NCBI GenBank assembly: GCA_016932895.1
Contig: JAFGCA010000142.1
Location: 1-39,732 of the forward strand
Direction: 5' to 3'
Source: Sedimentisphaerales bacterium
Lineage (GTDB): Bacteria > Planctomycetota > Phycisphaerae > Sedimentisphaerales > SG8-4
DNA: 39,732 nt
Below, one piece after another: positions 7,433-14,749 of this stretch. The notes below the pieces were generated by a model. It did no database searches. It saw only the letters and a list, made by a program, of their open reading frames with translations, and had not been told where the DNA came from. A program made the translations under genes and the position numbers. Within the stretch, counting starts at the first letter, position 1. The number at the start of each line of letters is the position of its first letter.

Positions 7433-10400
7433 CTATTGTGTCGTCGCGATGCGCACGCGGGGCGGAGCCAGCAGGCCGGCCTCCCAGAGCTGATAGTTGT
7501 CGGACCATTGCTTGCCCCCGGTAATCCAATGGCCCGGCCCGTAGGCGCCGGATCGCTTCGGGACCAGATGCAGGGGTCCGAACGTGTTGCGCCGCGTCAG
7601 GACCACATCGACGAAAATCGCAGCGTTGTCGCGCACGTCCTGCGTGATCTCGGCCTCGTACGGCTGCCAGGCAATCATCCGGGGCTCGTTCCCCTCGGAC
7701 GAGACCTTGGCGCAGGCCCCTTCGAATTTCGGAAGCTCGATCAATACATGCTCATCTGCTTTCAGTCGGTATCGCACGGGAACTTCGTAGCGAATCGTGC
7801 CCGAGTAGAACGGCAGGCCCTGCCCGGTCGCATCCCCGATGGTGAGCCTGTTTGGCAGCGTCGTCAGCGTCTTTGCCGTCCCGGCCACGCGAACGCCGAA
7901 GTCGCCGATCAGATAGACCGCCTCGATGTTCTTGTCTTCCGAGAATGCCATTTGCAGTTCGAGCGTGTTGTCTCCCTGAACAAGAGCCTGCTCGGGCAGC
8001 GCCACCTTCCGAATGGCCGGATCGATCCACCAGCCGTCGGCCTCGGAGGAAACGGCTCGCCCGTTGAGCTTGATCTCGAAGTGCTCCGGGTGCTCGATAC
8101 AAAGCGTAACGGGTTGGGCCGGAATCGTTTCGACCCGGAAGGGAAAGGCCAATGTCACCTTGCCCTTGACCTGCGGCGCCGGCCAGTACTTCTTGCTGAA
8201 CCAGGGCTGCACCATCTCGCCGCCGCGCCGCGCCAGGCCAAAATGATCCCGCACCGCCTGGTCGATCTTCAACACCTCCCGCCCGTCCTGCCACGCATCC
8301 TCGCCGATTCTGTAACGGGCCAGATCCAGTACGCACACGTTGCTCTCGTTCAAGCTGTACTTGAACGGGCCGGCGCACATCTGCGCCTGCGTTTCCGCGT
8401 ATCGAGGCGCCGGCGCCACATCGGACGGCTTCTCGGGCGCAATCACGTAGACGTGCTCGCCGGAGGCGGGAAAGTCCGCCCGCCATTGGAGAGTCTCTCC
8501 TTTCCGCTTCGTCTCAACGGCACAGCGCCCCCCGGTGAGACAATTCCATTCGGTCACGTATCCCGTAGCCGGCGCGCGAATCACTGCCCCCGGATAGCCC
8601 TTTTCGGGATTCACGTTCATCGCCACGAGGATGGTGCGGTCGCCGTCTTCGCGCATCTGGCAGAAGATATCCGTCAGCGGCTTGCCCGAGGCGGCCTCGA
8701 CGATTTCGACCGGCCGGCGGATGTGCTTTTTGACCTCTGCGACCACGGACTCGCGGTCGAAGTCGCACCGGATAACGCGCTCGGCTACGCTCCTGGCCAG
8801 GGCGCTGTTGGACGCCTCCACGTAGGCGGGGGCGTCGCCGGCGAAGATGACCTTGCCGCCAACGCGACGGAAGTTGTACAGCATGCTCAAGGTGTCAGCG
8901 CTGATGGTCGTCATTTTGCCGACCAGAACGGCGCGGTACGGAGCTTTTCCGATCCACAGCACGGCTCCACCGTCGGCGTCCTTTTCGATACGGTACAGGC
9001 GGCTCATCATTTCCTCGTCGCCGTAATCGAAGTCGATGTGCGCCCCGGCGAGCCAGTGGAACAGGTCGCGATGCGCCTTCTCCAGCTCCTGGATCGCGGC
9101 GTCCTTCGGCGCAGCGATGTTGTGCGTCCAGTCGACGTGGATCTGAGACCAGAGGCTCTCGACCGGGTTGACCACCAGCAGGTCGCAATAGGGCTTGCCC
9201 TGATGCAGCATCAAACCGAGACGGGCGAAGTAGGTCTCCACGGCCGCATAGTCGCGCCACCACCCGGACTGGTAGAAGATACTCGCCGGATAGTCGCGCT
9301 TCGCCTCGCCGGCCATGGTGTACCACGAGAGGTGATGACAGCGCAGGTTGATGCCGAAGAGGGCCTGCCAATCGCCCACGGCCTTGTGGGCCTCGAAGTC
9401 GAACTGCCAGCCCGTGACGCCGTACAGTTCCGACAGCAGCCACCGCTGACCCAGTTGCCGCGCGGCTGAGGAGAGTTGCTTGACGATCCAGTAATTGCGG
9501 TTGCCCTCGGTCAAAACGTCCACGCCGGGATAGTCCATGTGCTCGTAGAACCGCATGAGCGAGCCCTGCATGGTCGTCTGGGCCGTGAGCGTGTCCTCGT
9601 GCAGCACGTGACCGGTGAACAGCATATCGTTCTCGGCGCACCAGTCGTGAATCGGCTGGGCCCAGTTCTCCAGGAACAATTGCTGGCAGACCTCCATGTA
9701 GTGCCACTTGACCTGCGATACGGGCTCGCCGTCTTGGCGCAGGAACAGCTCGGGCAGCCGGTCCACGAGATCGTATCCGATGCGCTCCTGGAATTCCTCG
9801 GGCATCTTCTCGGTCCAGGGCGTCAGCCAACTGGCGTTTTCGTTGGACAGGCTGAAGCCGCACATGACCGCGCCGCGATGCGGCTCGTCGGTGAAAATCC
9901 CGCGAATCGACGTGCCCAGCCGGTCGCCGCAACGGGCCTTGTACTGCTCGTGGGTAAGCTCCAGGAAATAGTCCGTGGCCTCGCGACTCATCGTATCGGC
10001 GTACGTGTAACCGTTGTAGAAGCTGCCCTTGGCCATCTCCTCGACGCTGAAAACGAGAATCGTCTTGTTCACATAGTCCGACGAGCGCGTGTCGCTGGTG
10101 ATCCGCATGCAATTGGAGAAGTCGATTCCGTTGAGGTCACAGGCGAAGGCGGCGTAAACGCCGTCGGACCAGGCGAACTGCGCCGCCGGCAGGGTCCGCA
10201 GGCGCATGTACTGGCGCCGGAACTCGGGCCTCTTCGTCACCAAACCTCCGGCGGTGCCCGAGGGCCAACGATCCTCGTCGTAAAGCCAGGCTTCCAGGCC
10301 GAGCTTCGCGGCCTCATCGGCGCAGGCATTGGTCAGCGTAAACCACTCGTCGCCCAGGTACTCGGTCGCCAGCCCGGTGCGTGAGTGCATGAAGAAGCCG

Positions 10401-10798
10401 CCGAATCCCATGTCCTTGATGACGTGGATCTGGCGCATCAGTTCGTCCTCGTTGAGTTCCCCGTTCCAGGACCAGAAGGGCTTGCCCCGGTAGGCCGGAC
10501 CCGGCTCTTCGAACCGCTCGGAGAGCTTTTCGAAACTCAACGCTTCTGCAGGCGCGTCGTTGCGCGTGGGTTGAGGACCCACCCTGCCACTTGGAGACTC
10601 AGTCGCGGCCGCCGTCGCGGCGGCGCTTGCGACAAAACACAGCACAGCCAGCACTGCGAACACGCGCTGTAGGATGGGCTTTAGCCCATGCGGTTTCTTC
10701 GCGACTGGGACGCCGCAGCATGGGCTAAAGCCCATCCTACCGTTACTCCGAAGAATTCTCGCTTCACACTCATTTCTTTTTGCTGTTTGCATTTTCAT
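7433..10798 (-). CDS. GH106-like alpha-L-rhamnosidase family glycoside hydrolase
   Basis: This gene encodes 1121 residues. Residues 105-135 (RGKPFWSWNGELNEDELMRQ then IHVIKDMGFGGFF) match the opening barrel strand of GH106-like enzymes. Candidate catalytic acids are E305 in GIFTDEPHRG and E457 in LLSELYGVTGW; I assign them by analogy, not alignment. Beta-sandwich domains form the C-terminal third. Family members release alpha-L-rhamnose from polysaccharides. The ATG at 10798 follows AGGAT, which overlaps the stop codon of the upstream sulfatase, so the genes are translationally coupled. Oddly, residues 20-44 are encoded by a 72-bp inverted-repeat element lying between a short n-region and the signal-peptide core (46-65). 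A second palindrome encodes residues 72-79. A GTG start after the first repeat is possible but less well supported. Confidence 0.75.
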   Translation of the reverse strand: MKMQTAKRNECEARILRSNGRMGFSPCCGVPVAKKPHGLKPILQRVFAVLAVLCFVASAAATAAATESPSGRVGPQPTRNDAPAEALSFEKLSERFEEPGPAYRGKPFWSWNGELNEDELMRQIHVIKDMGFGGFFMHSRTGLATEYLGDEWFTLTNACADEAAKLGLEAWLYDEDRWPSGTAGGLVTKRPEFRRQYMRLRTLPAAQFAWSDGVYAAFACDLNGIDFSNCMRITSDTRSSDYVNKTILVFSVEEMAKGSFYNGYTYADTMSREATDYFLELTHEQYKARCGDRLGTSIRGIFTDEPHRGAVMCGFSLSNENASWLTPWTEKMPEEFQERIGYDLVDRLPELFLRQDGEPVSQVKWHYMEVCQQLFLENWAQPIHDWCAENDMLFTGHVLHEDTLTAQTTMQGSLMRFYEHMDYPGVDVLTEGNRNYWIVKQLSSAARQLGQRWLLSELYGVTGWQFDFEAHKAVGDWQALFGINLRCHHLSWYTMAGEAKRDYPASIFYQSGWWRDYAAVETYFARLGLMLHQGKPYCDLLVVNPVESLWSQIHVDWTHNIAAPKDAAIQELEKAHRDLFHWLAGAHIDFDYGDEEMMSRLYRIEKDADGGAVLWIGKAPYRAVLVGKMTTISADTLSMLYNFRRVGGKVIFAGDAPAYVEASNSALARSVAERVIRCDFDRESVVAEVKKHIRRPVEIVEAASGKPLTDIFCQMREDGDRTILVAMNVNPEKGYPGAVIRAPATGYVTEWNCLTGGRCAVETKRKGETLQWRADFPASGEHVYVIAPEKPSDVAPAPRYAETQAQMCAGPFKYSLNESNVCVLDLARYRIGEDAWQDGREVLKIDQAVRDHFGLARRGGEMVQPWFSKKYWPAPQVKGKVTLAFPFRVETIPAQPVTLCIEHPEHFEIKLNGRAVSSEADGWWIDPAIRKVALPEQALVQGDNTLELQMAFSEDKNIEAVYLIGDFGVRVAGTAKTLTTLPNRLTIGDATGQGLPFYSGTIRYEVPVRYRLKADEHVLIELPKFEGACAKVSSEGNEPRMIAWQPYEAEITQDVRDNAAIFVDVVLTRRNTFGPLHLVPKRSGAYGPGHWITGGKQWSDNYQLWEAGLLAPPRVRIATTQ
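10564..10585. repeat. Dispersed gcgtgggttga palindrome inside the GH106 gene
   Basis: The sequence gcgtgggttgaggaccc plus accct lies within codons 72-79 of the glycoside hydrolase, just after its signal peptide. Related copies are at 719-742 and 12701-12724. It leaves the reading frame open and encodes a short linker. Confidence 0.6.
10669..10740. repeat. 72-bp inverted pair of REP-like palindromes, in frame inside a CDS
   Basis: Two 23-bp copies of the gtaggatggg...gcccatgc palindrome (10669-10691 and 10718-10740) lie in inverted orientation around a 26-bp centre. Related single copies are at 861-883, 2195-2217 and 20247-20269. The unit is exactly 72 bp, so it adds 24 codons without a frameshift to the N-terminus of the glycoside hydrolase gene. 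Confidence 0.8.
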
Positions 10799-10803
10799 TT
10801 ATC

Positions 10804-12666
10804 CTACCATCGCTTCAAAACTTCGCCGTATTGGCGCACCAGCAAGATTTCCTTGAATTCCGCCTTTCCGGCGGATGTCCCCGGGTCGATCCGCAGACCT
10901 CTGAGACGGCCCTTGCAAAAGAACGAGACTTCATACGAATGGAACTTTCCGTCGGTGACGGGCTCGAAGTCGATTTTCTGTTCGCGGCCAAACGCCGGGG
11001 ACGCGTTGTCCCGCCAGTAGACGCTGCCCGCGCCCGAGAGGGTCGAACGCATGCGGAAACGCAGGACCATTCGGTGGCTGACAATCGGCAGATCCTCGGT
11101 GGTGATGTACGGGTCGTTTCCTTTCGATTGCAGGACCAGTCCCTCCGGACCGGCGGAGAGCTCGGCATCGCGCGAACTCTGCCAACCCGGCGCAGGCGGC
11201 TCGTACGCCGGGTTCTTGACCGGAACCAGCGCCCCGGTGTTCTGCACGAACCGGTCGATCAGCGCGTTTAGCTCCGCCACCTTCATGGGCAAACGGTCGG
11301 CAAGGTTGTCTCGCTCGGCGACGTCGTCCTTGAGGTTGTACAACTCGAAACCGTGACCGCGGTTCGGCCCTTCGCCGTAGAAGCGCAGCAGTTTCCAATC
11401 GCCCTGCCGAACGGACGTGCAGGGTCGATTCTGCGTGGCCGGCACATAGTGCGGGAAGTGACAGAAGACCGCCTCGCGATCCAGCGGCCCCTGTCGCTTG
11501 AGCGCGGGCACGAGGCTCACGCCATCGACGTGCTGCTTGGACTTGGGAGGCAGGCCCGCCAGTTCCAGCAGGGTCGGGTAGAAGTCCACGGTCGAGATGA
11601 CTTCGTGACATTCGCTGTTCGCTTCGATCTGCCCGGGCCAGACAACGATGCACGGCGTCCGCGTGCCTCCCTCGTACGCGTTGCCTTTACCTGCCCGCAG
11701 AGGAGCGTTGTTGGTCGGCGTGGTCCCGTCCACCTCGTCGTACATGTTTCCGCCGTTGTCCGAAACGAAAACGACGATCGTATTGTCGGCCAGATCCAGT
11801 TCTTCCAGCGTATCGAGGACGCGGCCGATGCCGTCATCCATGCTCTTGAGCATGGCCGCCATGGTCGGGCAATCCTGGACGCCGCGCGGATCGACCTTGT
11901 CGCGGAACGCCTCGATCATCTCCTTCTTGGCCTGGTACGGCGCGTGTACGGCGAAGTGCCACCAGCACAGCAGAAAAGGCTCGTCCCTGTGCGCGTGCAG
12001 GTAGGCAATCGCTTCGTCCGTGACGCGGTCGGTAATGTACTGTCCCTCAGGACCGTCGGGAATCGTTTTGATGCGATAGGGCGAGAAGTAGCTCGGCGGG
12101 CCCGGGTTCGGCGCGCCCAGGTCGTACAGGAAGCCCTGGTGCCGGGGCCAGTGCTGCTCCTGCAGGCCCAGGTGCCACTTGCCGATGAAGCCGGTGTGGT
12201 AGCCGGCGTCGCGGAAGGCCTCGCCGATGGTATACTCGCCCAGCGGGAGAAACCGCCGGGACTGGGGTGTCACCATCTTCTGATGCTTCGGGCCTTTGTC
12301 CGCCAGCATAGGGGTATCGGGCCCGAGAGGCGGCAGGTGGCAGGCCGGCGTGGTGATCCCCAGCCGGGCCGGATACTTGCCGGTCATGATGCTCGCCCGC
12401 GTGGGCGAACACAGCGGGCTGGCCGCGTAGGCATCGGTGAATCGCATCCCGCGCCGGGCCAGCCGCGTCAGATTCGGCATCTCGTAGTACCGGCTGCCGT
12501 ACAACTCGCAGTCCATCGCCCCCATGTCATCGGCGAGAATGAACAGGATGTTGGGCCGGCCGCCTTTTTGCGCGCGTGCCACAGACTTTCGCGGAAACCC
12601 CAGGACGCTGCACGCGACACCGGTTGCGGCGGCTCTGAGAAACTGCCGTCGAGAGACATGACTCAT
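10804..12666 (-). CDS. Tat-exported sulfatase (formylglycine-dependent)
   Basis: This gene encodes 620 residues. The Tat signal is SRRQFLRAAATGVACSVLGF (residues 5-24). The metal-binding start is PNILFILADDMG. The modification motif is CSPTRASIMTG, with C86 the expected formylglycine cysteine. HxGFIGKWHLG and VFVSDNGG are further family blocks. After about residue 490 a beta-rich extension resembles a small sugar-binding module. Sulfatases of this family remove sulfate esters from algal or host polysaccharides; the exact bond cannot be read from sequence. A GAGGAGTG element precedes the ATG. It is the middle gene of a minus-strand operon, 137 nt... of upstream spacing is not seen; only 63 nt separate it from the preceding sulfatase stop, and its own stop overlaps the Shine-Dalgarno sequence of the GH106-like gene. 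Confidence 0.9.
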   Translation of the reverse strand: MSHVSRRQFLRAAATGVACSVLGFPRKSVARAQKGGRPNILFILADDMGAMDCELYGSRYYEMPNLTRLARRGMRFTDAYAASPLCSPTRASIMTGKYPARLGITTPACHLPPLGPDTPMLADKGPKHQKMVTPQSRRFLPLGEYTIGEAFRDAGYHTGFIGKWHLGLQEQHWPRHQGFLYDLGAPNPGPPSYFSPYRIKTIPDGPEGQYITDRVTDEAIAYLHAHRDEPFLLCWWHFAVHAPYQAKKEMIEAFRDKVDPRGVQDCPTMAAMLKSMDDGIGRVLDTLEELDLADNTIVVFVSDNGGNMYDEVDGTTPTNNAPLRAGKGNAYEGGTRTPCIVVWPGQIEANSECHEVISTVDFYPTLLELAGLPPKSKQHVDGVSLVPALKRQGPLDREAVFCHFPHYVPATQNRPCTSVRQGDWKLLRFYGEGPNRGHGFELYNLKDDVAERDNLADRLPMKVAELNALIDRFVQNTGALVPVKNPAYEPPAPGWQSSRDAELSAGPEGLVLQSKGNDPYITTEDLPIVSHRMVLRFRMRSTLSGAGSVYWRDNASPAFGREQKIDFEPVTDGKFHSYEVSFFCKGRLRGLRIDPGTSAGKAEFKEILLVRQYGEVLKRW

Positions 12667-12700
12667 GCTTTCACTCCTCGTGCGGGGCTGGAGTTTCTAC

Positions 12701-12724
12701 GCGTGGGTTGAGAACCCACCCTAT
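12701..12724. repeat. Dispersed gcgtgggttgagaaccca palindrome
   Basis: This short palindrome sits in the 63-bp gap between the two sulfatase genes. It belongs to the same family as 719-742 and 10564-10585. It may fold in the operon transcript. Confidence 0.6.
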
Positions 12725-12729
12725 CGTCC

Positions 12730-14202
12730 TCAGGTCCGGGAGACGCTCTTCGGCGTGTCACTGCCATCCCAGCCGTAGTCCCACATCTTCATGTACTCCG
12801 GGCCGGGAAGGAAGGCATCGTTTGTCACGCGAAGCTTCTCGTCGAGGCGCTTATTCAGGCGTTGCTGCACCGAGGCGTGCTCGGGCCGGTTGCAGAGATT
12901 GCGGAGCTGATAGGGATCCTCCTGGTTGTCATAGAGGAGCCAGGGCCCGTTGAGGTCGCGGACGTAGGTATAGCGCGGCGTTCGGAGCCCGCGAAATTCC
13001 CGGCCGCCCCGGGCATAGCTCCACTGGTGGAACGGAACGGGCAGGGTGATCAAGGCCGCCTCTTCGGCGTCGGGCGTCTCGGCACCGGTGATCCAGGCCG
13101 AGCAGTCCCGTCCTTCACAGGAGTCCGGGACATCGACTCCGCACAGGCCCAGCAGCGTGGGCATGATGTCGGGCGTATTGATCGGCGCGTCGATCTCTCG
13201 GCCGGCTCGGCCAAGCTTGCCCGAATAGCGCAGCAGGAAGGGCACGCGAATCGATTCGTCCCAGGGCTTCTGTTTCTTGGTCATTCCGTGGGAGAGAAGC
13301 ATGTCCCCGTGGTCGGCGGTGAAAACGAAAATGGTGTTCTCTTCGATGCCGCACTGGCGCAAGGTTTGGCCGATTTCACCCATGCAATCGTCCAGGGCGG
13401 CGATGTGCGCGTAGTAGCCGGCGAGCAGTTTCTGCGCCTCCTGTCGCCGCTCGGCCGGCACGTTGGGACGGACCCACAGTTTCGTCGGGTCCGGGAACAT
13501 CGCTTTGTACTTTTCCGGAGCGGTCTGGTACGGCGCATGCGGCGGACCCCACGAGAGAAACAGGACGAAGGGCTTGCCGGAGGCGTGGCTGCGGATGTAG
13601 CCCTGGGCCTCGCGGGTCTGGGCGATGGCGTCGTAGCCGTCCCAGTAGCGCTTCTCCGGCGTGTCGCCGTAGTACATCGAGTGGTTGTAATCGTGCGTGC
13701 ACTCACACGCCCGCCAGAACTCAAAGCCCTGGCGCCGCTGCCTGGGGATGAAAGCGGCGCGACCCTGCGCCATCGTCGCGCCTTTCGGGTGGCCGTTCAA
13801 ATGCCACTTGCCGATGTACGCGGTGTCGTACCCGGCGTGGGCGTAGGCCTGGGCCACCGACGTGGCCTTGTCGCTGAGCGGTTTGTCGTTGTAGAAGATC
13901 CCGTGCGTGAGCCAGTACTGGCCGGTCATCAGGCTGGCCCGATAGGGGGAACACACCGGACAACCCGAAACCGCCGTGGTGAAATTCACGCTCTCGGCGG
14001 CCAGCTTGTCCAGATGGGGCGTCCTGACGTCCGGATTCCCGGCATAGCCGGTCGCATCGGCCCGCCACTGATCGGCAAAGACAAACACCACGTTGGGCCG
14101 ACGAGATCTCTGCTGCGCCCGGCCGGCCGAAAGCCCGCCCGCTACCGAAAGCACCACCCCCGCCTTCAACAAGTTGCGTCTTGTTACCTCGTTTTGCGCC
14201 AT
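12730..14202 (-). CDS. Tat-exported sulfatase (second, formylglycine-dependent)
   Basis: This gene encodes 490 residues. The N-terminus is Tat-like (TRRNLLKAGVVLSVAGGLSA). The catalytic core begins PNVVFVFADQWR, and the modification motif CSPYRASLMTG has its cysteine at 84. DTAYIGKWHLNGHPKG and VFTADHGDMLLSHG are the other conserved metal and substrate blocks. This is the tyrosine variant (C-x-P-Y-R) common in saccharide-acting sulfatases. The ATG at 14202 is chosen because GGAGGA lies nine bases upstream; the extension to 14361 reads through GC-rich noncoding sequence. It is the first gene of the sulfatase-sulfatase-GH106 operon. A sulfated rhamnose-containing glycan is the likely target, by inference from its neighbours. 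Confidence 0.9.
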   Translation of the reverse strand: MAQNEVTRRNLLKAGVVLSVAGGLSAGRAQQRSRRPNVVFVFADQWRADATGYAGNPDVRTPHLDKLAAESVNFTTAVSGCPVCSPYRASLMTGQYWLTHGIFYNDKPLSDKATSVAQAYAHAGYDTAYIGKWHLNGHPKGATMAQGRAAFIPRQRRQGFEFWRACECTHDYNHSMYYGDTPEKRYWDGYDAIAQTREAQGYIRSHASGKPFVLFLSWGPPHAPYQTAPEKYKAMFPDPTKLWVRPNVPAERRQEAQKLLAGYYAHIAALDDCMGEIGQTLRQCGIEENTIFVFTADHGDMLLSHGMTKKQKPWDESIRVPFLLRYSGKLGRAGREIDAPINTPDIMPTLLGLCGVDVPDSCEGRDCSAWITGAETPDAEEAALITLPVPFHQWSYARGGREFRGLRTPRYTYVRDLNGPWLLYDNQEDPYQLRNLCNRPEHASVQQRLNKRLDEKLRVTNDAFLPGPEYMKMWDYGWDGSDTPKSVSRT

Positions 14203-14749
14203 ACGGAGTCCTCCGAACCAGGCGGTAGGCCGCAGGCCCGAGACGGGAGGAATCCCTCCAGCCTGCAGCCGCCAGCCTCCCGCCTTTGGGATTTGGGGTT
14301 TCGCATTTCGAGTTCTGCTGTCATAGACCAATATCGTAGCATCGGCAGGAAGACGGGTCAAGGCATCAAGAGAGCGCCTTGGGATGGAACGACGTGCCGG
14401 AATTCGCAGATGCGGGCCAGATTTCCGAGAAAATCCGGTTTACGAGCGTAAGTCGATTCGGTATCATGGTAGAGTATGGACCGACCCATCGTCTGGTCCC
14501 CAAGCTGCCCGCGGTAGGAGTGGTCGCAAATGTCGGCCGGTTCGATCAGATCTTGTGCGAACGGAGTGCGGCGACACGTGTCTCTCAGGGCACCCCCCTT
14601 CTACCATTTCATCTCGATCCTTCCCTTTCTCCCATCAGTCACCGTGAGAAGAGCAGCCGTCCAGACCGAAAGCAACGTGCCGGGTCGCGGGGAAAACGGG
14701 AAGACTCAGGAGCAAAAGTCATTTTTCTGTCATTAGGAGGAGCAAAACC
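14203..14749. other. Divergent intergenic region without a recognised gene
   Basis: These 547 bases separate the sulfatase operon from the plus-strand secreted protein. No conserved ORF is visible. The left part (14220-14290) is GC-rich and imperfectly self-complementary. The right part holds the leader of the downstream gene, ending in a strong aggagg (14735-14740). The ten bases aggagcaaaa occur twice, at 14708 and 14738. A promoter for each side must lie here, but I could not assign boxes with confidence. Confidence 0.5.

Noticed and set aside
6968..9469. 833-codon plus-strand ORF
   Set aside because: It crosses the zinc-ribbon membrane gene and the antisense of the GH106-like gene, has no start site signal and matches no family.
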